Source: JBCCMA01 sp039026595 | GTDB taxonomy: Bacteria > Pseudomonadota > Gammaproteobacteria > Steroidobacterales > JBCCMA01 | Length of the DNA stretch: 57,204 bases | Direction: 5' to 3' | NCBI GenBank assembly: GCA_039026595.1 | Contig: JBCCMA010000004.1 | Coordinates: forward strand, 1-57,204 | Shown: piece by piece, positions 41,838-49,352 of the stretch | Layout: every line of letters begins with the position of its first letter | How positions within the stretch are numbered: the first letter of the stretch is position 1 | Position numbers and translations under genes: made by a program | Notes under the pieces: generated by a model | What the model was told of the DNA's origin: nothing | The model's database searches: none | What the model saw: only the letters and a program-made list of their open reading frames with translations

Positions 41838-42761
41838 CTATGCCGCGTCGAGCGTGGCCTGCATCGTGTGCACGACCACATCACAGACGCGCGTTATTGA
41901 CGCGGTGCGCACGCTGCTGGCGCGCCATAGGGCTGCGATGGTCCGGGTTGGCGCGGGCGCGGTGAAGGGCCGAATCACCGACCGACCCAGATGGGCGTCC
42001 GAGGTGATGCTGAGCTCAGGTAAAAGCGTGATGCCCTGGCCAGCGGCCACCATCTGGCGCAGTGTCTCGAGACTCGTGGCCGCCAGCGTTTGCCGTCGGG
42101 GGTCGTCTCCGGCGCTGCCCCCGATGCCACAGACATCCAGCGCCTGATCGCGCAGACAGTGCCCTTCCTGCAAGAGCAGCAAATCGTGCTGCGCAACCTC
42201 ACCCGCATTGATGTGCGCGGCGTCCGCAAGCACATGCGAGGCGGGCATGGCCACCACAAATCGCTCATTGAACAGTGGGCGGCGTTCCAGCGGCACCGAT
42301 TCCACCTGCCCGTGCGGCAAGGCAAGAAACACCACATCCAGTTCGCCTGCGGCGAGTCTGGGAATGAGGTCGGCGGTCTGATGCTCGGCAAAAAAGAACG
42401 CCAGATCCGGCAACGCGTCGGCCAGGGGGCCAACAATGTGCGGCAACAGATAGGGACCGAGTGTCGGGATGAACCCCAGTGACAGCTGTCCGGCAAACGG
42501 ATTCTGGTGGTAACGCGCCAAGCCGCGGATTTCATCAACGAGCCCGTGGATGGACCGGGCGCGCGCAACGATTCGCTCCCCCACTGGCGTCAGCATGACG
42601 TTCTTGTGCTGGCGCTCGACCAGTTCTACGCCGAGCTCGAATTCCAGCTTTTTAATCTGGGCGCTCAACGTCGGCTGACTGACGTGGCACTGCTGCGCCG
42701 CACGCCCGAAGTGGCGGGTTTCGGCCAGAGCCACCAGATACTGAAGCGTACGCAGGTTCAT
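41838..42761 (-). CDS. oxyR: Hydrogen peroxide sensor OxyR
   Basis: LysR-type activator of the peroxide stress response. The 307-residue product has the N-terminal winged helix (HFGRAAQQCHVSQPTLSAQI) and, decisively, the redox pair in EGHCLRDQALDVC (Cys202 and Cys211), equivalent to Cys199/Cys208 of E. coli OxyR, plus the conserved GLIPTIGPYLLP-like GFIPTLGPYLLP. ATG 42761. It follows the 2-hydroxyacid dehydrogenase gene by 25 bases. No catalase or AhpC gene is in the window. Confidence 0.95.
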   Translation of the reverse strand: MNLRTLQYLVALAETRHFGRAAQQCHVSQPTLSAQIKKLEFELGVELVERQHKNVMLTPVGERIVARARSIHGLVDEIRGLARYHQNPFAGQLSLGFIPTLGPYLLPHIVGPLADALPDLAFFFAEHQTADLIPRLAAGELDVVFLALPHGQVESVPLERRPLFNERFVVAMPASHVLADAAHINAGEVAQHDLLLLQEGHCLRDQALDVCGIGGSAGDDPRRQTLAATSLETLRQMVAAGQGITLLPELSITSDAHLGRSVIRPFTAPAPTRTIAALWRASSVRTASITRVCDVVVHTMQATLDAA

Positions 42762-42786
42762 CGCGCCCCGAGTATACGACCGTCCG

Positions 42787-43761
42787 TCAGGATGATGAGA
42801 CCACCGAGACGGGGGAGCCAGATCGAAACGCCAGCAGATTGGCTGCCACGGAATCCAGAGCGCGCTGGCGTGCGGTCTGGCTGGCCCACGCCACGTGCGG
42901 TGTCAGAATCAGGTTGGGCAGATCAACATTGAGAAGTGGCTCGTCCGCGGGCGGCGGCTCCGACGGCAGAACGTCGATCGCCGCCCCGGCGAGATGACCG
43001 TCACGCAGCGCGTCCGCCAACGCCACGCTGTCCACCAGACCGCCGCGCGCTGTGTTGATCAGTATGGCGCCGGGCTTGAGTTGGCGCAGGACGTGACGGT
43101 CGATCAGGTTTCGGGTGTGCGCGGTCAACGGACAGTGGAGACTAAGAACATCTGACTGCGCAAGAAGCGCATCGAACGCAACCCGCTCGCGCCCAGCCGC
43201 CGCTCCACCGTGGGATTCGGCGACCAGGACGGTCATCCCGAAATGGCGCGCGGTGGCTTCAACCGCACGCGCCAGTGCGCCATAGCCCACCAGACCGATC
43301 ACGAGGCCCTGCAGATCCCGAATGCCGGTCACGGGGACACCAGAACGAGCCCCATCGCGCTGCGGCGTCCGCCATCGGCCTTCAGAGACCGTTGCGCGGG
43401 CCGCATCGAGCCGGCGAGTCAGCGCAAGCAGGACGGCGAAGACATGCTGGGCGACCGAGTGAGAACAGTAGTCCCGAATGTTCGTGACGGTGATTCGATG
43501 GTGCGCCGCCGCATCAAGATCGACGTTATCCGCCCCCGTTGCCGCCAGACCCACGTAGCGCAGGTCCGGCAAAGCGGCGAATTCAGCGGGCCCCAGACGT
43601 ACTTTATTGACGAGCGCTGCCTCCGCGCCCTTCAAACGGGGGACGACGGTGTCAGGCGTCGCAAAATCATACAGCGTGACGGATGACACCGAGTCCATCA
43701 GTCGTCGAGCGTCGAGATCGCCGGCGTCGACGGTGCCGTAGTCCAGAAAAACTGCTTTCAT
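42787..43761 (-). CDS. D-2-hydroxyacid dehydrogenase
   Basis: NAD(P)-dependent 2-hydroxyacid dehydrogenase of 324 residues, most like glycerate/hydroxypyruvate reductases. Features: GLAATGADNVDLDAA, Rossmann loop GLVGYGALARAVE (GxGxxA type), HCPLTAHTRNLI, catalytic Arg in LINTARGGLVD, Glu in DVLPSEPPP and His in LTPHVAWAS. Substrate not determined. ATG 43761 is chosen; the extension to 43857 is not family-like. It is divergent from the PEP-CTERM pair and probably co-transcribed with oxyR. Confidence 0.92.
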   Translation of the reverse strand: MKAVFLDYGTVDAGDLDARRLMDSVSSVTLYDFATPDTVVPRLKGAEAALVNKVRLGPAEFAALPDLRYVGLAATGADNVDLDAAAHHRITVTNIRDYCSHSVAQHVFAVLLALTRRLDAARATVSEGRWRTPQRDGARSGVPVTGIRDLQGLVIGLVGYGALARAVEATARHFGMTVLVAESHGGAAAGRERVAFDALLAQSDVLSLHCPLTAHTRNLIDRHVLRQLKPGAILINTARGGLVDSVALADALRDGHLAGAAIDVLPSEPPPADEPLLNVDLPNLILTPHVAWASQTARQRALDSVAANLLAFRSGSPVSVVSSS

Positions 43762-44173
43762 GCGGAAAGTCCGGGAGTTATGTCTGATCTGGCGCACTGC
43801 AGCAGCACACTCGAGATAATCGAGAGCGGACATTGCGCCCCACGTGCGCTGGGGCAATCTTGTCAGACATTATGGCGAAATAGCAGCCCCATACGGCGGG
43901 GCGCTCCGCGGTGTCGGGCTCCTTGACAGGTTTTGATTCTGAGCCGGTCTCTGGCGAATTTTCGAAGGCGAGCGGTATGGTGAGCCGGCGGACCTGTTAT
44001 TTTTTTCCTATCAAATTCATTTACTTATGAGAAATATAGCGGAAAAGCTACGCGACGAAAAAAAATAGGCACGCCGATTGCATCGTATCCCCCAACGGCG
44101 CGGATAGACGCGCTCGTCGCACAAAGAAAGCGGCGATTGATAATCGAAGATTGTGAATACAGAGGCTTTAACA
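43762..44173. other. Regulatory region between dehydrogenase and sorted-protein genes
   Basis: 412 bases without a credible gene. The right half is AT-rich (about 43998-44066). It contains a direct repeat TGAGCCGG at 43940-43947 and 43981-43988 (41 bases apart) and a near-perfect sigma-54 promoter at 44067-44082. Short minus-strand frames at 44017-44319 run through the promoter and the antisense of the signal peptide and are not called. Confidence 0.6.
44067..44082 (+). promoter_or_regulatory. Sigma-54 (RpoN) promoter
   Basis: AGGCACGCCGATTGCA matches the consensus TGGCACG-N4-TTGCW at every position but the first. The essential GG (44068-44069) and GC (44080-44081) are separated by exactly 10 bases. 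Transcription should start near 44093, about 80 bases before ATG 44174. PEP-CTERM genes in several bacteria are driven by RpoN with the PrsK/PrsR two-component system, which supports the assignment. Confidence 0.8.
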
Positions 44174-44722
44174 ATGAAAACCAACATCCTCCGAGCAGCA
44201 GCCGTCGCCGTCGCGTTGTCCTTCGCGGCCGCACCGGCACACGCCGCGTTCATCGAAGGTGAAATCACTATGAGCGGTGACGTCGCTCCTACGGGTGGAA
44301 CCGGTCTTGCCGACGCCACCGGTCTGGACTTCCTGGGTGATGACTTCGAAATCGATCAGGTCAGCGGCGACTTCGCCACCGCAGGCATCATGGTCGGCGA
44401 TTCGGGCACCTACAACGACTTCAGCTTTGATCCTTTCACGTCGCCCACGACGGTCTGGAGCATCGGTGGCTTCTCGTTCGTGCTGGACCAGATCCAGATC
44501 GTTTTCCGCAACGATGTCGTCCTTGCCCTCGCCGGCACGGGTTTCATCACGGGTAACGGCTTTGACGACACCATGGGCGCGTGGACGCTGACGGCAAACA
44601 CCTCGGGTGCGCTGTTCAACTTCTCGAGCTCGGCTGCTTCGATCGACGAGCCGGCCATGCTGGGTCTGCTGGGCCTTGGCGGCCTGATGGCCTTCGGTCT
44701 GCGCCGTCGCCGTAGCGCCTAA
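44174..44722 (+). CDS. Exported protein with PEP-CTERM-like sorting signal
   Basis: A 182-residue exported protein: Sec signal peptide cleaved near AHA27, an acidic, Gly/Thr/Phe-rich beta-type body of ~125 residues, and a C-terminal tripartite signal (DEPAMLGLLGLGG, hydrophobic helix, RRRR). This is a PEP-CTERM-like exosortase signal with DEP in place of PEP. The body is clearly paralogous to the next gene (shared GTGFIT-x-x-GFD and LTANT-x-G). ATG 44174 has AGAGG 8 bases upstream, better than GTG 44153. Likely attached to exopolysaccharide or the envelope after cleavage; no exosortase is in the window. Expression is predicted to depend on sigma-54. Confidence 0.85.
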   Translation: MKTNILRAAAVAVALSFAAAPAHAAFIEGEITMSGDVAPTGGTGLADATGLDFLGDDFEIDQVSGDFATAGIMVGDSGTYNDFSFDPFTSPTTVWSIGGFSFVLDQIQIVFRNDVVLALAGTGFITGNGFDDTMGAWTLTANTSGALFNFSSSAASIDEPAMLGLLGLGGLMAFGLRRRRSA

Positions 44723-44739
44723 GTTACTTTTCGCACAGC

Positions 44740-44795
44740 GGCCCGCGGTCGGGTGTCGGCGCCACACAAGAAGCGCCAAGCCTGATTCGCGGGCC
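44740..44795 (+). other. Two-tier intergenic RNA stem between the two sorted-protein genes
   Basis: An 8-bp perfect outer stem (GGCCCGCG at 44740-44747 with CGCGGGCC at 44788-44795) encloses an inner 5-bp stem (44758-44762 with 44773-44777). There is no T-tract, so it is not a normal terminator. It could be a processing or stabilising element that sets the ratio of the two products. Confidence 0.5.
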
Positions 44796-44821
44796 TCTCC
44801 ATCTCTGACGGAGACAGAAGC

Positions 44822-45364
44822 ATGTTTACACGGAAATTTATTGCCCCCGCCCTCGCAGCCGCCGCGCTTGCACTCAGTGCAGTGCCAGCATCCGCTGCGC
44901 TCTTTCAGGGTGCACTGAGCTTCTCAGGCGACATTGGCCTGACCAGCTGCGACACGCTGGCGAGCATCGATGCGCTGAGCTTCATCAACGATGACTTTGA
45001 CGTGGACGGGGCAGAGGGGGACTTTGCCGCAGCCGGTATCGGTCAGGGCGATCTCGGTGCCATCACCGATTTTGATTTCGCTCTTAGCACCGTTGACGGC
45101 ACGACGCTGTCGATCAACGACATCGACTTCACGCTCACCTCAGTCGAGGTGTTGTTCCAGTCGACCGCATTCCTGCTGATCCAGGGCACCGGCTTCATCA
45201 CAGCCACGGGCTTTGATCAAACGGCTGCGGACTTTGTGCTGACCGCCAACACGAACGGCCAGCTGGAAGTCATGTCGGGGTCGATCTCAGCGGTACCCGT
45301 TCCGGGCGCCTTGTGGTTGATGGGCTCCGCACTCGTGGCACTCGGCGCACGCCGCCGTAAGTAG
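44822..45364 (+). CDS. Exported protein with VPxPA-type C-terminal sorting signal
   Basis: A 180-residue paralogue of the preceding gene product. Signal peptide cleaved near ASA25; body with NDDFDVDGAEGDFAAAGI, where the first protein has GDDFEIDQVSGDFATAGI, and QGTGFITATGFDQTAADF near the end. The C-terminus VPVPGALWLMGSALVALGARRRK fits the VPLPA-CTERM variant (core VPVPGALWLMGSAL, then RRRK). ATG 44822 is preceded by GGAG at 9 bases. It is followed by a strong terminator and probably shares the sigma-54 transcript. Function unknown; sorting by an exosortase is inferred from the signal. Confidence 0.85.
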   Translation: MFTRKFIAPALAAAALALSAVPASAALFQGALSFSGDIGLTSCDTLASIDALSFINDDFDVDGAEGDFAAAGIGQGDLGAITDFDFALSTVDGTTLSINDIDFTLTSVEVLFQSTAFLLIQGTGFITATGFDQTAADFVLTANTNGQLEVMSGSISAVPVPGALWLMGSALVALGARRRK

Positions 45365-45409
45365 GACCTGACCGAGAAAGTCAGTCCGCCGCGAAGCGCA
45401 CTAGCTTGA

Positions 45410-45443
45410 ACGGCGAGTCGGGAAACCGGCTCGCCGTTTTTTT
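45410..45443 (+). terminator. Rho-independent terminator with GAAA tetraloop
   Basis: A 12-bp stem (ACGGCGAGTCGG at 45410-45421 with CCGGCTCGCCGT at 45426-45437, one G-T pair) capped by a GAAA tetraloop and followed by seven T. It closes the sorted-protein operon, 46 bases after its last stop. Confidence 0.93.
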
Positions 45444-45446
45444 ATG

Positions 45447-45845
45447 TCAGCGATCGATGAAGTGGCTGGCCAGCAGCGCGGCGCCACCAATCAGCCACAC
45501 ACCCGCACCCCAACACAGATCGAGCGGCGTCCGAAACTCGACATAGATCGCCAGACCCAGTCCGCACGCCGCAACACCGAACGCCACCCGACGCGCTGCG
45601 CGGCCTCCGATCACCGCCGCCGCCGGCAGCGACACGTTTCCGGAAAGTGCCAATAAAACGAACAGAGAAATGGCGATAGATCGAACAGACGGCGGGGCAT
45701 GCAGGATAGACAGCGCGTAATCCAAGCCACGGTGCACGACCCCGAGGCCGCTCACCGGGGAGGAGAGCCGCAGCGCGGGCGCGAAAAGGGATACCGCAAA
45801 CAACACGCCACCCGCGCCAACCAGACCCGCACGAAGACGCGTCAA
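45447..45845 (-). CDS. Small hydrophobic membrane protein of unknown function
   Basis: A 132-residue protein with four probable membrane helices (about 7-26, 52-72, 76-98 and 106-126) and few charged residues outside the loops. I do not recognise a family. The only start giving the full frame is TTG 45845, which begins one base after the stop of the zinc-ribbon gene, so translation may be coupled. Its stop lies next to the terminator of the convergent sorted-protein operon. The gene is plausible from its clean hydrophobic pattern, but the start is weak. Confidence 0.55.
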   Translation of the reverse strand: MTRLRAGLVGAGGVLFAVSLFAPALRLSSPVSGLGVVHRGLDYALSILHAPPSVRSIAISLFVLLALSGNVSLPAAAVIGGRAARRVAFGVAACGLGLAIYVEFRTPLDLCWGAGVWLIGGAALLASHFIDR

Positions 45846-45846
45846 T

Positions 45847-46149
45847 CTACGGATTGCCCGATACGCCCTGATGCATGCGGATCCAGGAAATCACCGCAGG
45901 ATCGTCAGCGGGGTCCCCCCTCCGGATGACCGCATTACGTTCGTTTCCAAGCTGGAAACCGTCACCGCACCCGGCGCAACGCAGCCAGAACTCATTACCG
46001 GTGGGCAGCACCCTGACCAGGAACAACGACAGCCACATGGTGACCGTGTGCAGATGCCATGGGCGCTCCTGACCGCAGGCCTGGCAACTTGTCTCGACCA
46101 CGGGCCCTTCATCGCGGTTTCTGGGCGTCCAACCAAACACGATAATCAC
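45847..46149 (-). CDS. Small zinc-ribbon protein
   Basis: A 100-residue protein from GTG 46149, which lies one base after the ppc stop. Two Cys pairs, CQAC (about residues 22-25) and CAGC (about 57-60), are separated by a hydrophobic segment (HTVTMWLSLFLVRVLPTGN), the layout of a zinc ribbon; the middle resembles small zinc-ribbon proteins whose segment is a beta-rich core or a short membrane-associated stretch. The extension upstream to 46206 overlaps ppc. Function unknown; translational coupling to ppc is likely. Confidence 0.6.
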   Translation of the reverse strand: MIIVFGWTPRNRDEGPVVETSCQACGQERPWHLHTVTMWLSLFLVRVLPTGNEFWLRCAGCGDGFQLGNERNAVIRRGDPADDPAVISWIRMHQGVSGNP

Positions 46150-46150
46150 A

Positions 46151-48862
46151 TCAACCGGTGTTCTGGAGGCCCTGCGCGATGCCGTTGACGCTGACCTTGA
46201 GCGCACTCAAAAGCGCGTCATCAGAGCGGTCCGAGGCACGCCAGCGTCGCAACAGATCGATCTGAATCATGCTCATCGGGTCAACATAGGGATTGCGAAG
46301 CAGAATGGCCCGGCGGAGCGTGGCGTCGTCCTCGAGCAAACGTTCGTTGCCTTTCAGTTGAAGAATGCATCGAACCGAGCGATCGTATTCCTCGCGAATC
46401 GACGTAAAGAAATGGCGTACCGACGGTTCGGCCAGCGCGGCGTAGCGCTCCGCGATGTCCATGTCCGCCTTGGCGAGCACCATTTCCACATCGTTCACAA
46501 TGCTCTGGAAAAACGGCCAATCGGCCAGCATTTCCTGCAACGTCTCGACACCAAAGGACTCGGCGGCGGCGACCAGACCTGTGCCGGCTCCGAACCAACC
46601 CGGAAGGATCTGACGGCTCTGGGTCCATGCAAATACCCACGGAATGGCGCGGAGATTTTCAACGCCGGCGCCCTCGCGGCGCGATGCCGGCCGCGACCCG
46701 ATCGCCAGACGTTCAATGACATCAATCGGCGTGGAGGCGCGAAAATACGACGTGAAATCCTCCGCGTCGTACACCATATGGCGGTACGCTGCGCGACTAC
46801 GCGCGGCGATTTCATCCATGGCGTCACGCCAGGGTGCCGGCCGCGGCGCTCGCGACTGTGGGCGACTGGCCAGGATGACCGCCGACGCCGCCTGCTCGAG
46901 CGTCCGTAATGCCAGCCCTCGAAGCCCGTACTTGGCATTGATGATCTCGCCCTGCTCGGTGACCCGAAGGCGGCCCTGAACCGAGTGCCTTGGAGCGGCG
47001 AGCACGGCGTTGTAGACCTTGCTGCCGCCACGACTGACCGAACCGCCGCGCCCGTGGAAAAACACCACCGCAACATTGTGCCGGTCCAGCGTCTCCACCA
47101 GCCGGGACTGGCCTTCCTGCAACGCCCAGCGCGCCGCCATGATTCCGCCGTCCTTGTTGCTGTCCGAATAGCCGATCATGATCATCTGGCGATCATCACG
47201 GCGCGTAAGGTGGCGGCGGTACATTTCATCGGTCAGCAACTCATGGAGCACGGTTGGGCCACCAACCAGATCATCCACAGTTTCGAACAAAGGTGCGATG
47301 TCGAGCCGAAGTGCGCCGTCCTCGCCGACCAGCCCGGCCCACATGGCCAGCACCATGACCGACAGCACATCGTCCGCACGCTGCGCCATGCTGATGATGT
47401 ACGGACCGACCGCCGACTCGCCGTACTGTTGCTGGCACTCGTCGATGGCGCGGAACACATCGAGCGTACGTTCGATCTCTTCCGACGTGCGTTCTGGCGT
47501 GGTGCGATTGGCGAGCTGCTCACGAAGTACACGGGCGCGATCCGCGGGATCGCGTTCGAGCCACGCGTCATCCCCCAGCACCTCGCCAATCACCTGGCGA
47601 TGCACCAGCGAATCCTGACGTATATCCAGCGTCGCAAGATGAAAGCCGAACGTCTCGATCCGCCGCAACAGACGTTCCACCGAGAAAAGTCCCGCGTTGC
47701 GGCCGCCATGGTTGGTCAGCGACCGGGCGACCAGCCGGATATCCGAGTGAAACTCATCGACGCCGGAATACGCGCCATCGCGTTCATGTTCAGTCGCAAG
47801 CAACCGCGCGTGCACAAACCGCAGAAAAGCCCGATACAGCATATCGGCGTGCCTCGGGCTGGATTCGGTGATGAGATCAGACCACCGCGCCTCGTAGTGC
47901 GCGAGCCGCTCGAGGAGCTGGGAATCAAAGTCGACACGGCCACTCGACTGGCTCAAGTGCCAGAACAACGCCTCGACCTCCTCGAGATAACGTCGCAACA
48001 CCAGATCCCGATGCCGACGCAGCGATGCCCGGATGGTCACGCCCGACACATTCGGATTGCCGTCCATATCGCCGCCGACCCACGACGCAAACCGCAACAG
48101 CCCCTTCAGTCGAGCGCCGGCGGCCGCTTCGCCTAGCGTCTTGGTAAGCGCCGCTGCCGTCTCCTCGTAGAAAGGCGGGACGATCCGATACAGCACGTTG
48201 GTAACGTAAAACAGGATGTTCTCGCGTTCATCTGCCACGGTCATCCTGCCGTCGGGGTGCTCGATCGTCTGCCAGATGATGGTCAGCTGCGCGCGCACCT
48301 GTTCCATCAATACGTCGCTTTCATGGGGTGTCAGCGACGGATCCATGCGCGCGACGAGGTGCCGCGAAATCTGCTGCTGCTTTTCGAGAATCGTCCGCCG
48401 CGTCGCTTCGGTTGGATGCGCGGTAAAGACCGGCTCAATTCGAATCGAACCCACAAGCTGGCGAGCGTCACGCTCACTCATGCCATCGTCGAGCAGCTGT
48501 TGCACGCTGCGCGAAATGGTCTCGCCCTGCGGGCCGTCGCCCTTGCGCAGATAGTCTCGCCGTCTGCGAATCCGGTGTATACGTTCGGCCAGATTGACCA
48601 TCTGGAACCACAACGAAAAGGCACGCAGTACGCTCACCGCTTCGATCGGTGAACGACCGGTCAGCACGTCGTCGAGATCATCCGCGACCTCGTGGTCGCC
48701 AGCGCGACGGGCAATGGCGAGGCGACGGGCCTTCTCGACCGTATCGAAAAACGCCTGGCCGCGCTGCTCCACCAGTAGTTCGCCCAACATGCGGCCGAGT
48801 TCACGGACATCGGCCCGCAGCGGCTCGTCCTTCTGTTCGAAGTGGACCGTCTCGCGCTGCAC
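46151..48862 (-). CDS. ppc: Phosphoenolpyruvate carboxylase
   Basis: Carboxylates phosphoenolpyruvate to oxaloacetate, replenishing the TCA cycle. The product has about 903 residues from GTG 48862, 8 bases after the yajQ stop; the frame continues upstream inside yajQ without family features. Catalytic motifs are intact: VFTAHPTEATRRT with the active-site His, GYSDSNKDGG with the Lys, FFHGRGGSVSRGG, and the C-terminal SVNGIAQGLQNTG. The length is close to the 880-930 residues usual in bacteria. Allosteric residues were not checked one by one. Confidence 0.96.
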   Translation of the reverse strand: MQRETVHFEQKDEPLRADVRELGRMLGELLVEQRGQAFFDTVEKARRLAIARRAGDHEVADDLDDVLTGRSPIEAVSVLRAFSLWFQMVNLAERIHRIRRRRDYLRKGDGPQGETISRSVQQLLDDGMSERDARQLVGSIRIEPVFTAHPTEATRRTILEKQQQISRHLVARMDPSLTPHESDVLMEQVRAQLTIIWQTIEHPDGRMTVADERENILFYVTNVLYRIVPPFYEETAAALTKTLGEAAAGARLKGLLRFASWVGGDMDGNPNVSGVTIRASLRRHRDLVLRRYLEEVEALFWHLSQSSGRVDFDSQLLERLAHYEARWSDLITESSPRHADMLYRAFLRFVHARLLATEHERDGAYSGVDEFHSDIRLVARSLTNHGGRNAGLFSVERLLRRIETFGFHLATLDIRQDSLVHRQVIGEVLGDDAWLERDPADRARVLREQLANRTTPERTSEEIERTLDVFRAIDECQQQYGESAVGPYIISMAQRADDVLSVMVLAMWAGLVGEDGALRLDIAPLFETVDDLVGGPTVLHELLTDEMYRRHLTRRDDRQMIMIGYSDSNKDGGIMAARWALQEGQSRLVETLDRHNVAVVFFHGRGGSVSRGGSKVYNAVLAAPRHSVQGRLRVTEQGEIINAKYGLRGLALRTLEQAASAVILASRPQSRAPRPAPWRDAMDEIAARSRAAYRHMVYDAEDFTSYFRASTPIDVIERLAIGSRPASRREGAGVENLRAIPWVFAWTQSRQILPGWFGAGTGLVAAAESFGVETLQEMLADWPFFQSIVNDVEMVLAKADMDIAERYAALAEPSVRHFFTSIREEYDRSVRCILQLKGNERLLEDDATLRRAILLRNPYVDPMSMIQIDLLRRWRASDRSDDALLSALKVSVNGIAQGLQNTG

Positions 48863-48869
48863 GTTGGGA

Positions 48870-49352
48870 TCAGTCGCGGAAATTGTCGAACTGCAGCGGC
48901 AGTCCGTATTCGCCGTCGCGCAACAGAGCAATCACGCTTTGCAGGTCATCGCGCTTCTTGCCGGTCACGCGCAGTTTCTCACCCTGAATCTGGGCCTGAA
49001 CCTTCATTTTGGCATCCTTGATCGCCTTGACCATTTTCTTGGCCAGAGGTGCGTCGATGCCTTGCCGGACGGTGGCGGTTTGCAGGGCACGGCGCCCGGA
49101 TTCGGTGGCCGGCCCCACGTCCAGACAACTCACGTCGATACTGCGCTTGGTCATCTTCATACGCAGAATATCGAGCATCTGGCGCAACTGGAACGTGGCC
49201 TCGGCGTTGAGCTGGATGCTTGCGCCGTTAATCTCGTAGCGTGCATCCACGCCCTTGAAATCAAATCGCGTTCCCACTTCACGGTTCGCCTGGTCAACAG
49301 CGTTGGCCAGCTCGTGTTCGTCCACCTCGGACACCACATCAAAAGAGGGCAT
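48870..49352 (-). CDS. yajQ: YajQ family nucleotide-binding protein
   Basis: A 160-residue UPF0234/YajQ protein with two RNA-binding-like alpha/beta domains. Signatures: MPSFDVVSEVDEHELANAVDQ at the start (first 12 residues diagnostic), TRFDFKG near residue 28, KMVKAIKDAKMKVQAQIQGE and LRVTGKKRDDLQ. The Xanthomonas homologue binds cyclic di-GMP and modulates LysR-type regulators; whether this one does is unknown. ATG 49352 overlaps the stop of the thioredoxin-fold lipoprotein gene by one base. Confidence 0.95.
   Translation of the reverse strand: MPSFDVVSEVDEHELANAVDQANREVGTRFDFKGVDARYEINGASIQLNAEATFQLRQMLDILRMKMTKRSIDVSCLDVGPATESGRRALQTATVRQGIDAPLAKKMVKAIKDAKMKVQAQIQGEKLRVTGKKRDDLQSVIALLRDGEYGLPLQFDNFRD

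Noticed and set aside
46985..48136. 383-codon open frame on the plus strand
   Set aside because: Antisense to ppc with no recognisable domain and no ribosome site.
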